In this document: positions 1 to 5,328 of the stretch, one piece after another | Layout of the letters: each line of letters begins with the position of its first letter | Numbering within the stretch: position 1 is the first letter of the stretch | NCBI GenBank assembly: GCA_016866375.1 | Contig: VGMK01000119.1 | Span: 1 to 6,684 of the forward strand | Source: Bacteroidota bacterium | Lineage (GTDB): Bacteria; Bacteroidota; Bacteroidia; Flavobacteriales_D; Crocinitomicaceae | Reading direction: 5' to 3' | Length of the DNA: 6,684 nucleotides | Notes under the pieces: model-generated | Databases searched by the model: none | Told to the model about the DNA's origin: nothing | Seen by the model: the letters and a program-made list of their open reading frames with translations, nothing else | Position numbers and translations under genes: made by a program

Positions 1-30
1 ACCTCAGATATTCTCATTTTTTTTCCAGAA

Positions 31-69
31 ATAAAAAACGGAGATCCAATCAATTTGATCAAATCTCCG
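31..69 (-). terminator. Intrinsic terminator of the tRNA-Arg gene
   Basis: On the - strand a 7-bp GC-containing stem (CGGAGAT at 69-63 pairing with ATCTCCG at 45-39) is followed directly by TTTTTTAT (38-31). The long loop contains a second short inverted repeat (49-53 with 55-59), so the hairpin is probably longer and interrupted. It begins 6 bases beyond the 3' end of the tRNA on the same strand, which fits a Rho-independent terminator for a single-gene tRNA transcript. Confidence 0.8.
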
Positions 70-75
70 CTCGAG

Positions 76-149
76 TGACCTCGTAAGGATTCAAACCTTA
101 AACCTCCAGAGCCGTAATCTGGTGCTCTATTCAGTTGAGCTACGAGGCC
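76..149 (-). tRNA. tRNA-Arg, anticodon ACG
   Basis: The reverse strand folds into a complete 74-nt cloverleaf. The acceptor stem GGCCTCG pairs with CGAGGTC with one G-U pair, and the discriminator is A. The D stem is GCTC/GAGC, the anticodon stem is CCAGA/TCTGG around loop TTACGGC, the variable loop is AGGTT, and the T stem is TAAGG/CCTTA around loop TTTGAAT. The anticodon ACG decodes CGN arginine codons, with A34 presumably edited to inosine by TadA. The 3' CCA is not encoded (CTC follows), so it must be added by nucleotidyltransferase. The usual G19 and C56 of the tRNA elbow are A and T here, a paired change (see findings). All stems are intact, so it reads as functional. Confidence 0.95.
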
Positions 150-171
150 ATTATTATTCGCTACTTTCCTT

Positions 172-180
172 CAAAAATTA
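172..180 (-). promoter_or_regulatory. Possible -7 element for tRNA-Arg
   Basis: The - strand reads TAATTTTTG, one base longer than the Bacteroidota -7 consensus TAnnTTTG. It lies 22 bases upstream of the mature tRNA 5' end, which would leave a short leader for RNase P. A TTG at 198-196 sits only 15 bases upstream, closer than the usual spacing, so support for a complete promoter is weak. Confidence 0.3.
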
Positions 181-304
181 CATCATTGTTGAAATCAAGA
201 AACCATGCACGTTTAAAACCTGCGGTAAAGATAGGGCATTTTTCATTTATTCGATTAAATTCAAAGAATATCACATTATAATTTTCAAGGTCAAACAAAT
301 CTTT

Positions 305-312
305 TATCTTTG
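305..312 (+). promoter_or_regulatory. Bacteroidota -7 promoter element of the SRP RNA gene
   Basis: TATCTTTG matches the Bacteroidota housekeeping -7 consensus TAnnTTTG exactly and ends 4 bases before the first base of the predicted SRP RNA terminal helix (317). The -33 TTG box is not convincing; only a T-rich stretch (281-285) lies at about the right distance. Position and exact match make this the likely start signal for the SRP RNA and possibly for the whole downstream gene run. Confidence 0.6.
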
Positions 313-316
313 CGTA

Positions 317-414
317 GGGTAAGTCTTTTACGACCAGCTCCCTCTTAATCCTCCAGGACGGGAACGTAGCAAAGGTATGAGGTTGTAGCGGTGCGATAAG
401 AGTAGCTTACCCTT
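317..414 (+). ncRNA. ffs: Bacterial small signal recognition particle RNA (4.5S-type)
   Basis: This RNA binds Ffh and directs ribosomes making membrane or secreted proteins to FtsY and the Sec translocon. The region forms one long irregular hairpin: GGGTAAG (317-323) pairs with CTTACCC (406-412), further in TCTT with AAGA, and CCTC (341-344) with GAGG (379-382). The apical part, about 351-376, carries the family hallmark: CCAGGAC, a GGAA tetraloop region (GGGAAC), then GTAGCAAAGG, which gives the asymmetric internal loop that binds the Ffh M domain. The length of about 98 nt fits the Alu-less bacterial form. A run of eight T (416-423) follows the closing helix, so the molecule's own stem probably ends transcription. 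Recognition rests on the apical motif and the fold; exact ends may differ by a few bases. Confidence 0.9.
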
Positions 415-423
415 CTTTTTTTT
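406..423 (+). terminator. 3' helix arm and T-tract ending the SRP RNA
   Basis: CTTACCC (406-412), the 3' arm of the SRP RNA terminal helix, is followed by TTC and eight T (416-423), the layout of an intrinsic terminator. The next gene's ATG is only 9 bases beyond the tract, so read-through here could supply its transcript. Confidence 0.55.
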
Positions 424-431
424 GCTTGAGT

Positions 432-839
432 ATGCTTCAGAAGATCTTTTCCTATTTTACTTTACCGCTGCTTATTTTTCTTTTGTCCTGTTCCAAAGGT
501 CATGGACTCCATACCACAGCTCACAACATCACTGTCTATTACGAAGAAACATCTCAAGAAAAAATGGCAAAAGAGATTCTTGAATTTTTCAAAGCCATAA
601 AAATATCCCCGAGCCATCAAATGGACCTAAAATTGATTAAACTGGAGCGTAAATTTCAACTCCTTTTCATAAAAGGAGAAGCTTTTAAAGCAGAGGATTT
701 AGACTTTGAAGAAATCAAAATTTTCTTAGATTTACAACAACAACTCAACGCGAAGGTTTCAAGTTTCACTGCGACTCCCTGTGAAATAGCAATTGCTAAC
801 GATCAATTTGAGGTGCTGGAAATCCCAAATCCTATATGA
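432..839 (+). CDS. Small predicted lipoprotein, function unknown
   Basis: A 135-residue protein starting at ATG 432. A TTG two codons upstream (426) is in frame but less likely. The N-terminus is a lipoprotein signal: Lys4, a hydrophobic stretch, then lipobox LLSC with Cys20 as the lipidated residue, so the mature part is about 115 residues and membrane-anchored on the periplasmic side or in the outer membrane. The mature part has a short beta-like start (HNITVYY), then a charged, mostly helical region rich in Lys, Glu, Leu and Phe, and one more Cys in TPCEIA. I recognise no family. No Shine-Dalgarno or promoter is visible; the start lies 9 bases after the SRP RNA T-tract. Its TGA overlaps the next ATG as ATGA (836-839), which suggests translational coupling to the sugar-phosphate cluster, although a lipoprotein has no obvious place in that pathway. 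Confidence 0.75.
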   Translation: MLQKIFSYFTLPLLIFLLSCSKGHGLHTTAHNITVYYEETSQEKMAKEILEFFKAIKISPSHQMDLKLIKLERKFQLLFIKGEAFKAEDLDFEEIKIFLDLQQQLNAKVSSFTATPCEIAIANDQFEVLEIPNPI

Positions 840-1840
840 AAATATCGGCATCCATATACAGTGACAAACTCCGCCCTTTGGCGGAAGTCATTCAGGATTT
901 AGATGCACATCAAGTGGATTTATTTCATGTTGATTGCAACGATGACCCTTCAGTTTTTACTGACATTGCCGAAATTCGAAAATGGAGTACTACGCCAATC
1001 GATTTGCATTTAATTACAGAAAAACCAGAAGCCTATTTCGAATTGTTACGTGAGAACCCGGTAGATTATCTCACTTTTCAATTCGAAAAACTAAAAGCTC
1101 CCTTAAGACTACCTAAGGATATTCAAGGCAAAAAAGGTATTGCCATCACCACCGATACTCCCGTTGACATCTTTCAAGGTTTCAGTGAATTTGATTTCAT
1201 ACTCATCATGGCAACAACACCCGGGCAGAGTGGTGGAAAATTTGATCAACATAACTTTCAAAAAATTAGAAAGTTCAGAAAAATGTACCCCACAAAATCC
1301 ATTCACGTGGATGGGGGGGTAAACGGAGAAGTTTCATTTATCCTCAGAAACATGGGCGTCAGTTCTTGCGTTTCCGGATCGTATTTATTCAATGCCCCGA
1401 GCATCGGACAAGCCCTAATGAATTTGACAAAAAGAGAAATTGAGTCATCTTTCCAAATTAAAGACTTCATGGTCCCCGCAGATGAGTGCCCTGTTTGCTA
1501 TTCACATTTACACTCCGCCAAAGAAATAGTACAGGTTGTGGATCAAGGAAAATTGGGTTTCGCATTGGTTTTAAAGGATGATGGGAAATTAATTGGAATT
1601 GTGTCAAGCGCAGATATTCGAAAAGGCGTGTTAAAAAAATGGGACGAACCGCAACAGATAAATATTTCTGACATCATGAACACGAGCCCTTTAACTATTC
1701 TAGAAACGGCAACGGTAGTTGAATTATTAAAGTTGATAAAAACCTGCTCTTTTCCGGTGATGTATATGCCCGTTGTGAATTCGATAGGACATGCTGTAGG
1801 AATTATTAACTTTGCTCACCTTATTAAAGGAGAAATATGA
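836..1840 (+). CDS. Ribulose-phosphate 3-epimerase-like domain fused to a CBS pair
   Basis: A 334-residue fusion. Residues 1-200 follow the ribulose-phosphate 3-epimerase TIM barrel: SASI at the start, HVD (His31, Asp33), DLHLI (His58), LIMATTPG (about 123-130), VDGGVN (Asp159) and SGSYLF. The four family metal ligands (His31, Asp33, His58, Asp159) are all present, so metal-dependent epimerisation of a sugar phosphate is plausible. Substrate-side positions have drifted: the usual DVMDG is DCNDD, a usual His after the third strand is Gln82, and the phosphate-side PGFGGQ is PGQSGG. A paralogue with a different substrate is therefore possible. Residues about 205-334 form two CBS motifs (IKDFMVPADECP to DIRKGVL, then ISDIMNTSPLTI to the end) that resemble those at the C-terminus of KpsF/KdsD arabinose-5-phosphate isomerases and usually bind nucleotides. 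The gene overlaps both neighbours by ATGA. Fold assignment is firm; substrate is not. Confidence 0.85.
   Translation: MKISASIYSDKLRPLAEVIQDLDAHQVDLFHVDCNDDPSVFTDIAEIRKWSTTPIDLHLITEKPEAYFELLRENPVDYLTFQFEKLKAPLRLPKDIQGKKGIAITTDTPVDIFQGFSEFDFILIMATTPGQSGGKFDQHNFQKIRKFRKMYPTKSIHVDGGVNGEVSFILRNMGVSSCVSGSYLFNAPSIGQALMNLTKREIESSFQIKDFMVPADECPVCYSHLHSAKEIVQVVDQGKLGFALVLKDDGKLIGIVSSADIRKGVLKKWDEPQQINISDIMNTSPLTILETATVVELLKLIKTCSFPVMYMPVVNSIGHAVGIINFAHLIKGEI
1826..1832 (+). promoter_or_regulatory. Strong Shine-Dalgarno before the DAHP synthase-like gene
   Basis: AAAGGAG lies 4 bases before ATG 1837, inside the last codons of the upstream gene. It is the only good Shine-Dalgarno among the five + strand genes, since this phylum generally uses none. 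It may raise synthase output above that of its operon partners. Confidence 0.5.
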
Positions 1841-2835
1841 TAATTACTCTAAAATCCTCTATTCCTGATGAGTTGGCCTTGTCGTATGCGCGAGATATAA
1901 ATGCCTTTCTAGTGCATGATGGTACTCAAAAAGTTCTGGTTACCAGTTCGTCAGTCAAAGAACTGCCAGCTTCCGTTGTGGAATATACAGATACACATTG
2001 TGTATTGCCAAGTGACATGCAGTTATCCTCAAAAGCATACAGGTCCAAAACGAGAAAAGTGTCTATTGGGAATATTGAAATTGGAGGAGATACAAAAAAT
2101 ACAATAGTGATCGGCGGACCCTGTTCTGTTGAATCAGAGGAACAAATTCGTGCGGCCTCATCCGTTTTATCGGAACTTGGTTTAAAAACTTTACGTGGCG
2201 GATGCTATAAACCAAGAACCTCCCCCTACTCTTTTCAAGGCTTGGGACTGGAAGGCTTGAAACTTCTTCGAAAAATGAAAGAAGAGTATGGGCATACCAT
2301 TATAACTGAGGCACGAGATGCTTCGCATATTAATGAAATAATTGAGCATACTGATGTAGTTCAAGTGGGTGCAAAGGCCATGTACGACCAAGGGATTCTG
2401 AGGGCATGTGCAAAATCAACAAAAGTTATTTTAATTAAACGGGGGTTTGGTACCACCTTGCAAGAGTTTGTACAAGCCGCAGAATTTGTAATGTCAGGAG
2501 GTAATCTTAACGTAGTGTTGTGTGAACGGGGAATAAGAACATTTGAAACCGGTACTCGTTTCACCCTCGATTTATGCGGTGTGGCATGGCTCAAGGAGTA
2601 TTGTAATTTACCTGTTATTCTCGATCCTTCACACGCCATCGGTTACGCCTACGGTGTGCCAAGTCTTGCAAAAGCTTGCGTGGCCATGGGAGTGGATGGA
2701 TTACTCATAGAAACACATCCTCATCCCAAAAATGCATTATCAGATGCCAGTCAACAACTTAATTTTGAGGAATTTAAAACCTTGATGAACGAAATCAAAC
2801 CCCTCGCAAGCTGCGTGGGGTATTCAATAGTATAA
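1837..2835 (+). CDS. DAHP synthase family protein, type I-beta
   Basis: A 332-residue protein of the class that joins phosphoenolpyruvate to an aldose phosphate to make a 3-deoxy-2-ulosonate phosphate; the classic reaction is PEP plus erythrose-4-phosphate to DAHP, the first shikimate step. Residues 1 to about 80 match the position and length of the ferredoxin-like regulatory domain of the Thermotoga-type enzyme. Then come GGPCSVES (Cys96), RGGCYKPRTSPYSFQG (120-135), TEA, LIKRG (Lys201), LCERGIRTFE (Arg231), DPSHA (His266), IETHP (Glu292) and ALSD (Asp303). Cys96, His266, Glu292 and Asp303 are the expected metal ligands, each six residues before its Thermotoga counterpart, so the alignment is gap-free. 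The usual GARNxQN loop reads GAKAMYD, changing a phosphate-binding Arg to Lys180. There is no chorismate mutase domain, unlike many Bacteroidota enzymes. It starts at ATG 1837 in an ATGA overlap. KdsA identity is unlikely from the motifs. Confidence 0.85.
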   Translation: MIITLKSSIPDELALSYARDINAFLVHDGTQKVLVTSSSVKELPASVVEYTDTHCVLPSDMQLSSKAYRSKTRKVSIGNIEIGGDTKNTIVIGGPCSVESEEQIRAASSVLSELGLKTLRGGCYKPRTSPYSFQGLGLEGLKLLRKMKEEYGHTIITEARDASHINEIIEHTDVVQVGAKAMYDQGILRACAKSTKVILIKRGFGTTLQEFVQAAEFVMSGGNLNVVLCERGIRTFETGTRFTLDLCGVAWLKEYCNLPVILDPSHAIGYAYGVPSLAKACVAMGVDGLLIETHPHPKNALSDASQQLNFEEFKTLMNEIKPLASCVGYSIV

Positions 2836-2836
2836 A

Positions 2837-3511
2837 ATGTACCTTGAACAGAACTTAAAAGGATTGTGTGTCAAATTTGGATTGGATTACCATTCCTTTC
2901 TTCAAGATTTCGGGGTTGAGCACGCCAATGATCTCTCTATTTTTGACCTTGAAGCGGTTTGCGAAGAATATCAAATTGACCTATTGAACCTTCTATTCAA
3001 ACAAGTTTATCGAAACGAGGTACTCAGAAAGCAGTTGTCTAAAATTAAATTTCTTGTGCTCGATGTGGATGGAGTTCTCACCGACGGAGGAATGTATGTG
3101 AGTGAGCATGGGGATCAATTAAAAAAATACAATGCAAAGGATGGAATGGCGATCTTACACCTTGGCAAACAAAATTTTCCAGTGGGCTTTCTATCTTCTG
3201 GCTTTACAGAACATATGGTTCAAGACAGAGCAAAACTGCTTGGAGTTTCCAAATGCCATGTGGGCAAAGAACCTAAACTAGATATTTTATTAAAATGGTG
3301 TAATGAATTGAATATTAATATACAAGAGCTTGCATTTATTGGTGACGATGTGAACGATATAGAGGTTTTATCTACCGTGGGCATAGCGGTATGTCCCCAA
3401 AATGCTGTTAACCGTGTAAAGACAATTTGCCACGTTATTTTATCCAAAAAAGGCGGTGATGGGTGTGTGCGCGAATTTATTGATCAATATTTACTTGAGG
3501 AACCCATCTAA
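2837..3511 (+). CDS. KdsC-like HAD phosphatase with HTH-like N-terminal extension
   Basis: A 224-residue protein. Residues 68-220 are a C0-type HAD phosphatase like KdsC (Kdo-8-phosphate phosphatase): motif I LDVDGVLTDG with Asp76 (nucleophile) and Asp78, motif II LSSG (Ser120/Ser121), motif III Lys147 in EPKLD, and motif IV GDDVND (Asp170, Asp171, Asp174). The C-terminal GGDGCVREF matches the KdsC tail, which in that family reaches into the neighbouring subunit of the tetramer. The typical TGR of motif II is SSG, so the substrate may differ. KdsC is normally about 160-190 residues; here residues 1 to about 60 are extra and have the hydrophobic spacing of an XRE-type helix-turn-helix (NLKGLCVKFGL, FLQDFGV, DLEAVCEEYQIDLLNLL). 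It starts one base after the synthase stop. It most likely dephosphorylates the synthase product, but could be a general sugar-acid phosphatase. Confidence 0.85.
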   Translation: MYLEQNLKGLCVKFGLDYHSFLQDFGVEHANDLSIFDLEAVCEEYQIDLLNLLFKQVYRNEVLRKQLSKIKFLVLDVDGVLTDGGMYVSEHGDQLKKYNAKDGMAILHLGKQNFPVGFLSSGFTEHMVQDRAKLLGVSKCHVGKEPKLDILLKWCNELNINIQELAFIGDDVNDIEVLSTVGIAVCPQNAVNRVKTICHVILSKKGGDGCVREFIDQYLLEEPI

Positions 3512-3514
3512 GGT

Positions 3515-4729
3515 ATGAAAATCGGAATAATAAGAGAGGGAAAAGTGCCGCCTGATTTCCGTGTACCTCTGACTCCAAAACAGTGTAAGGCCATTGAAAT
3601 CCTCTACCCTGGTGTTGAGATTTTGATACAAAAAAGCAACATTCGTGTTTTCAAAGACGAAGCATACGCCGAAATGGGGCTGAAATTGGTAGATGATCTC
3701 CAAGCGTGTGATTTAATATTTGGAGTCAAAGAGATTCCTGTTGATATGCTCATCCCAAATAAAACCTATATTTTTTTCTCGCACACCATCAAAAAACAAG
3801 TACACAATCAACAGTTACTTCACTCCATTCTAGAGAAAAAAATTCGACTTATTGATTACGAAAATATCAGGGATAAATCCAACAAAAGGCTTATCGGATT
3901 CGGCAGATACGCTGGAATTGTCGGCTGTTACAATACGTTTTACACTTGGGGTTTAAAAACGGGTGCCTTTCAATTAAAACCCGCTCACCTATGTAAAGAC
4001 AGACAAGAAGTTGAAGAAGAATTGAAAAAAGTTATATTGCGCGAAAACTTTAAAGTGGTCTTGACCGGATTTGGCCGCGTAGGAAACGGAGCGAGGGAAA
4101 TTATGTCTTTGTTACCAATTAAAGAAATTTCACCTGAAGAATACCTTACGGAAACTTATAACGAACCTGTTTTTACACACTTAGATACGGAAGATTACTA
4201 TAAACGGAAGGATGGAAAAGAATTTGTAAAACAAGAATTCTACACGCAGCCAGAACTTTACATTTCCAATTTTGAACCATACGCCTTCAATAGCGACATG
4301 TACATGCCTTGTCATTTTTGGAGTTCAAAATCACCCATTATTTTAGGAAGAGAAACACTCATATCTCCACACAACAGAATTCAAGTTATTGGCGATATAA
4401 GCTGTGACGTAAACGGACCAATTGCAAGCACGCTTAGGGCCTCAAAAATTGGCGATCCAATTTATGGCTTTGATCCCTTTCAAAACAGTGAGACGGACTT
4501 TAGCCAAGAGGGGTCCATTGCAGTTATGGCAATTGATAATTTACCTTGTGAATTACCCAAGGATGCCTCTGAAGATTTTGGCAACGACCTCATTAAAAAT
4601 TTCATACCACGGCTTTTAGGAGAGGATCCAGATGGGATTGTTGAAAAAGCCACGCAAACAAGCTTCGCAGGTGAATTAATGCCAAATTACAAATACCTCG
4701 AAGACTACGCTCGGGGTCTTCTGACTTGA
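3515..4729 (+). CDS. Saccharopine/alanine dehydrogenase family oxidoreductase (LYS1-like)
   Basis: A 404-residue NAD(P)-dependent enzyme of the alanine dehydrogenase / LYS1 saccharopine dehydrogenase fold. The N-terminal domain has FRVPLTP (Arg16), GVKEIP (Lys72), FFSHTIKK (His90) and FGRYAGIVG (Arg131). Lys72 and His90 fall where yeast LYS1 has its catalytic Lys and His. The Rossmann nucleotide loop is TGFGRVGNGA (184-193). Later come GDISCDVNGPIAS and AIDNLPCELPKDASEDFGND, typical of the LYS1 branch. Length matches flavobacterial members (about 400). The family catalyses oxidative cleavage or reductive formation of a C-N bond between an amino acid and a keto acid, or oxidation of an amino acid to its keto acid; the real substrate here is unknown. 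It begins 3 bases after the phosphatase stop and is the last gene of the run. Its TGA lies 3 bases from the stop of a convergent gene, with no clear terminator. Confidence 0.85.
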   Translation: MKIGIIREGKVPPDFRVPLTPKQCKAIEILYPGVEILIQKSNIRVFKDEAYAEMGLKLVDDLQACDLIFGVKEIPVDMLIPNKTYIFFSHTIKKQVHNQQLLHSILEKKIRLIDYENIRDKSNKRLIGFGRYAGIVGCYNTFYTWGLKTGAFQLKPAHLCKDRQEVEEELKKVILRENFKVVLTGFGRVGNGAREIMSLLPIKEISPEEYLTETYNEPVFTHLDTEDYYKRKDGKEFVKQEFYTQPELYISNFEPYAFNSDMYMPCHFWSSKSPIILGRETLISPHNRIQVIGDISCDVNGPIASTLRASKIGDPIYGFDPFQNSETDFSQEGSIAVMAIDNLPCELPKDASEDFGNDLIKNFIPRLLGEDPDGIVEKATQTSFAGELMPNYKYLEDYARGLLT

Positions 4730-4732
4730 TTG

Positions 4733-5305
4733 TCAAGATAGCCGTTTCTGCACGAGGTCCTCGACTCGTTTGTAAAACTGAAGAGGCATATAGGTTCGCC
4801 ATTCGATATCTTCTAAATCCCCTCCCATTACAAAGTATTGGTCTATGTTGATACGTTCAAATTCCGATAACACATGGTCGTGAAAATTAACCAAGGCAAT
4901 CCACCCCTCCTCCACTTCATCAAACCATTCCTCGTAATAACAGTCGTCAGAATAATGAAAATTCAATACGTTTTCTCCGATGAGTATAAACTTAATTATA
5001 CCTTGTTCCATCATAGGTTCAACAATGTCTCTCTTGAGGAACATAATGTCATTTTCAATGGCATCGTTCCATTCTCCAATAAACTCAATGATGGAGTAAC
5101 CAATATCATAATCAACAAAGAGAATTTTCAGGAACAAGGTTTTTGACCCCATATTATCCCATTGTGGATGAATGTAATAATTGTATATCGTATCGCTAAA
5201 CTCAAACTCACTGTACTCTCGATTGTAAAAAGGAGAATTTGGATCTTCAGAGGAAATGTAATACCCCCGCCATTGGTAAAAGGGCTCAATTGAATGCACC
5301 GACAA
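4733..5305 (-). CDS. Conserved flavobacterial protein of unknown function
   Basis: A soluble acidic protein of about 190 residues with no signal peptide or membrane segment. It is rich in Tyr, Trp, Phe, Asp and Glu: IEPFYQWRGYY near the start, YNYYIHPQWDNMGS, IEFIGEWNDAIENDIMFLKR, ILIGENVLNFH, then DDCYYEEWFDEVEEGWIALVNF. I recognise it as a type of hypothetical protein common in flavobacterial genomes but know no assigned function, and the motifs do not point to one. The reading frame has no ATG start. The choices are TTG 5305 (190 residues) or GTG 5299 (188 residues); an in-frame TAG lies upstream at about 5340, inside the preceding gene. Neither has a clear Shine-Dalgarno. It follows the SGNH hydrolase gene by 23 bases on the same strand, so the two are probably co-transcribed, and it converges tail to tail with the LYS1-like gene. 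Confidence 0.75.
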   Translation of the reverse strand: MSVHSIEPFYQWRGYYISSEDPNSPFYNREYSEFEFSDTIYNYYIHPQWDNMGSKTLFLKILFVDYDIGYSIIEFIGEWNDAIENDIMFLKRDIVEPMMEQGIIKFILIGENVLNFHYSDDCYYEEWFDEVEEGWIALVNFHDHVLSEFERINIDQYFVMGGDLEDIEWRTYMPLQFYKRVEDLVQKRLS

Positions 5306-5328
5306 AATTAGTAAAAAGTTGGTCTGGG

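Noticed and set aside
122..322. A 66-codon + strand open frame
   Set aside because: It begins antisense to the tRNA and runs through the SRP RNA promoter into the SRP RNA; its composition is not protein-like.
1313..1319. Seven-base G run in the epimerase gene
   Set aside because: It falls in the codons of the catalytic VDGGVN motif, where Gly-Gly forces GGN codons, so a short G run needs no further explanation.
1487..1498. CPVC in the CBS part as a zinc or redox motif
   Set aside because: It is a single CxxC with no second pair, at a point where KpsF-type CBS domains have a variable loop.
2361..2639. A 92-codon antisense frame inside the DAHP synthase-like gene
   Set aside because: It is a shadow frame; the sense strand carries all the conserved catalytic motifs.
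1837..2835. Reading the synthase as KdsA (Kdo-8-phosphate synthase) because KdsC-like and CBS partners are near
   Set aside because: The motifs KPRTSPYSFQG, LCERGIRTFE and DPSHA with an N-terminal regulatory-type domain are those of type I-beta DAHP synthases, not KdsA.
4750..4775. Small inverted repeat (CGAGG/CCTCG) near the convergent gene ends as a shared terminator
   Set aside because: It lies inside the coding region of the - strand gene, has almost no loop, and no T-run follows on either strand.
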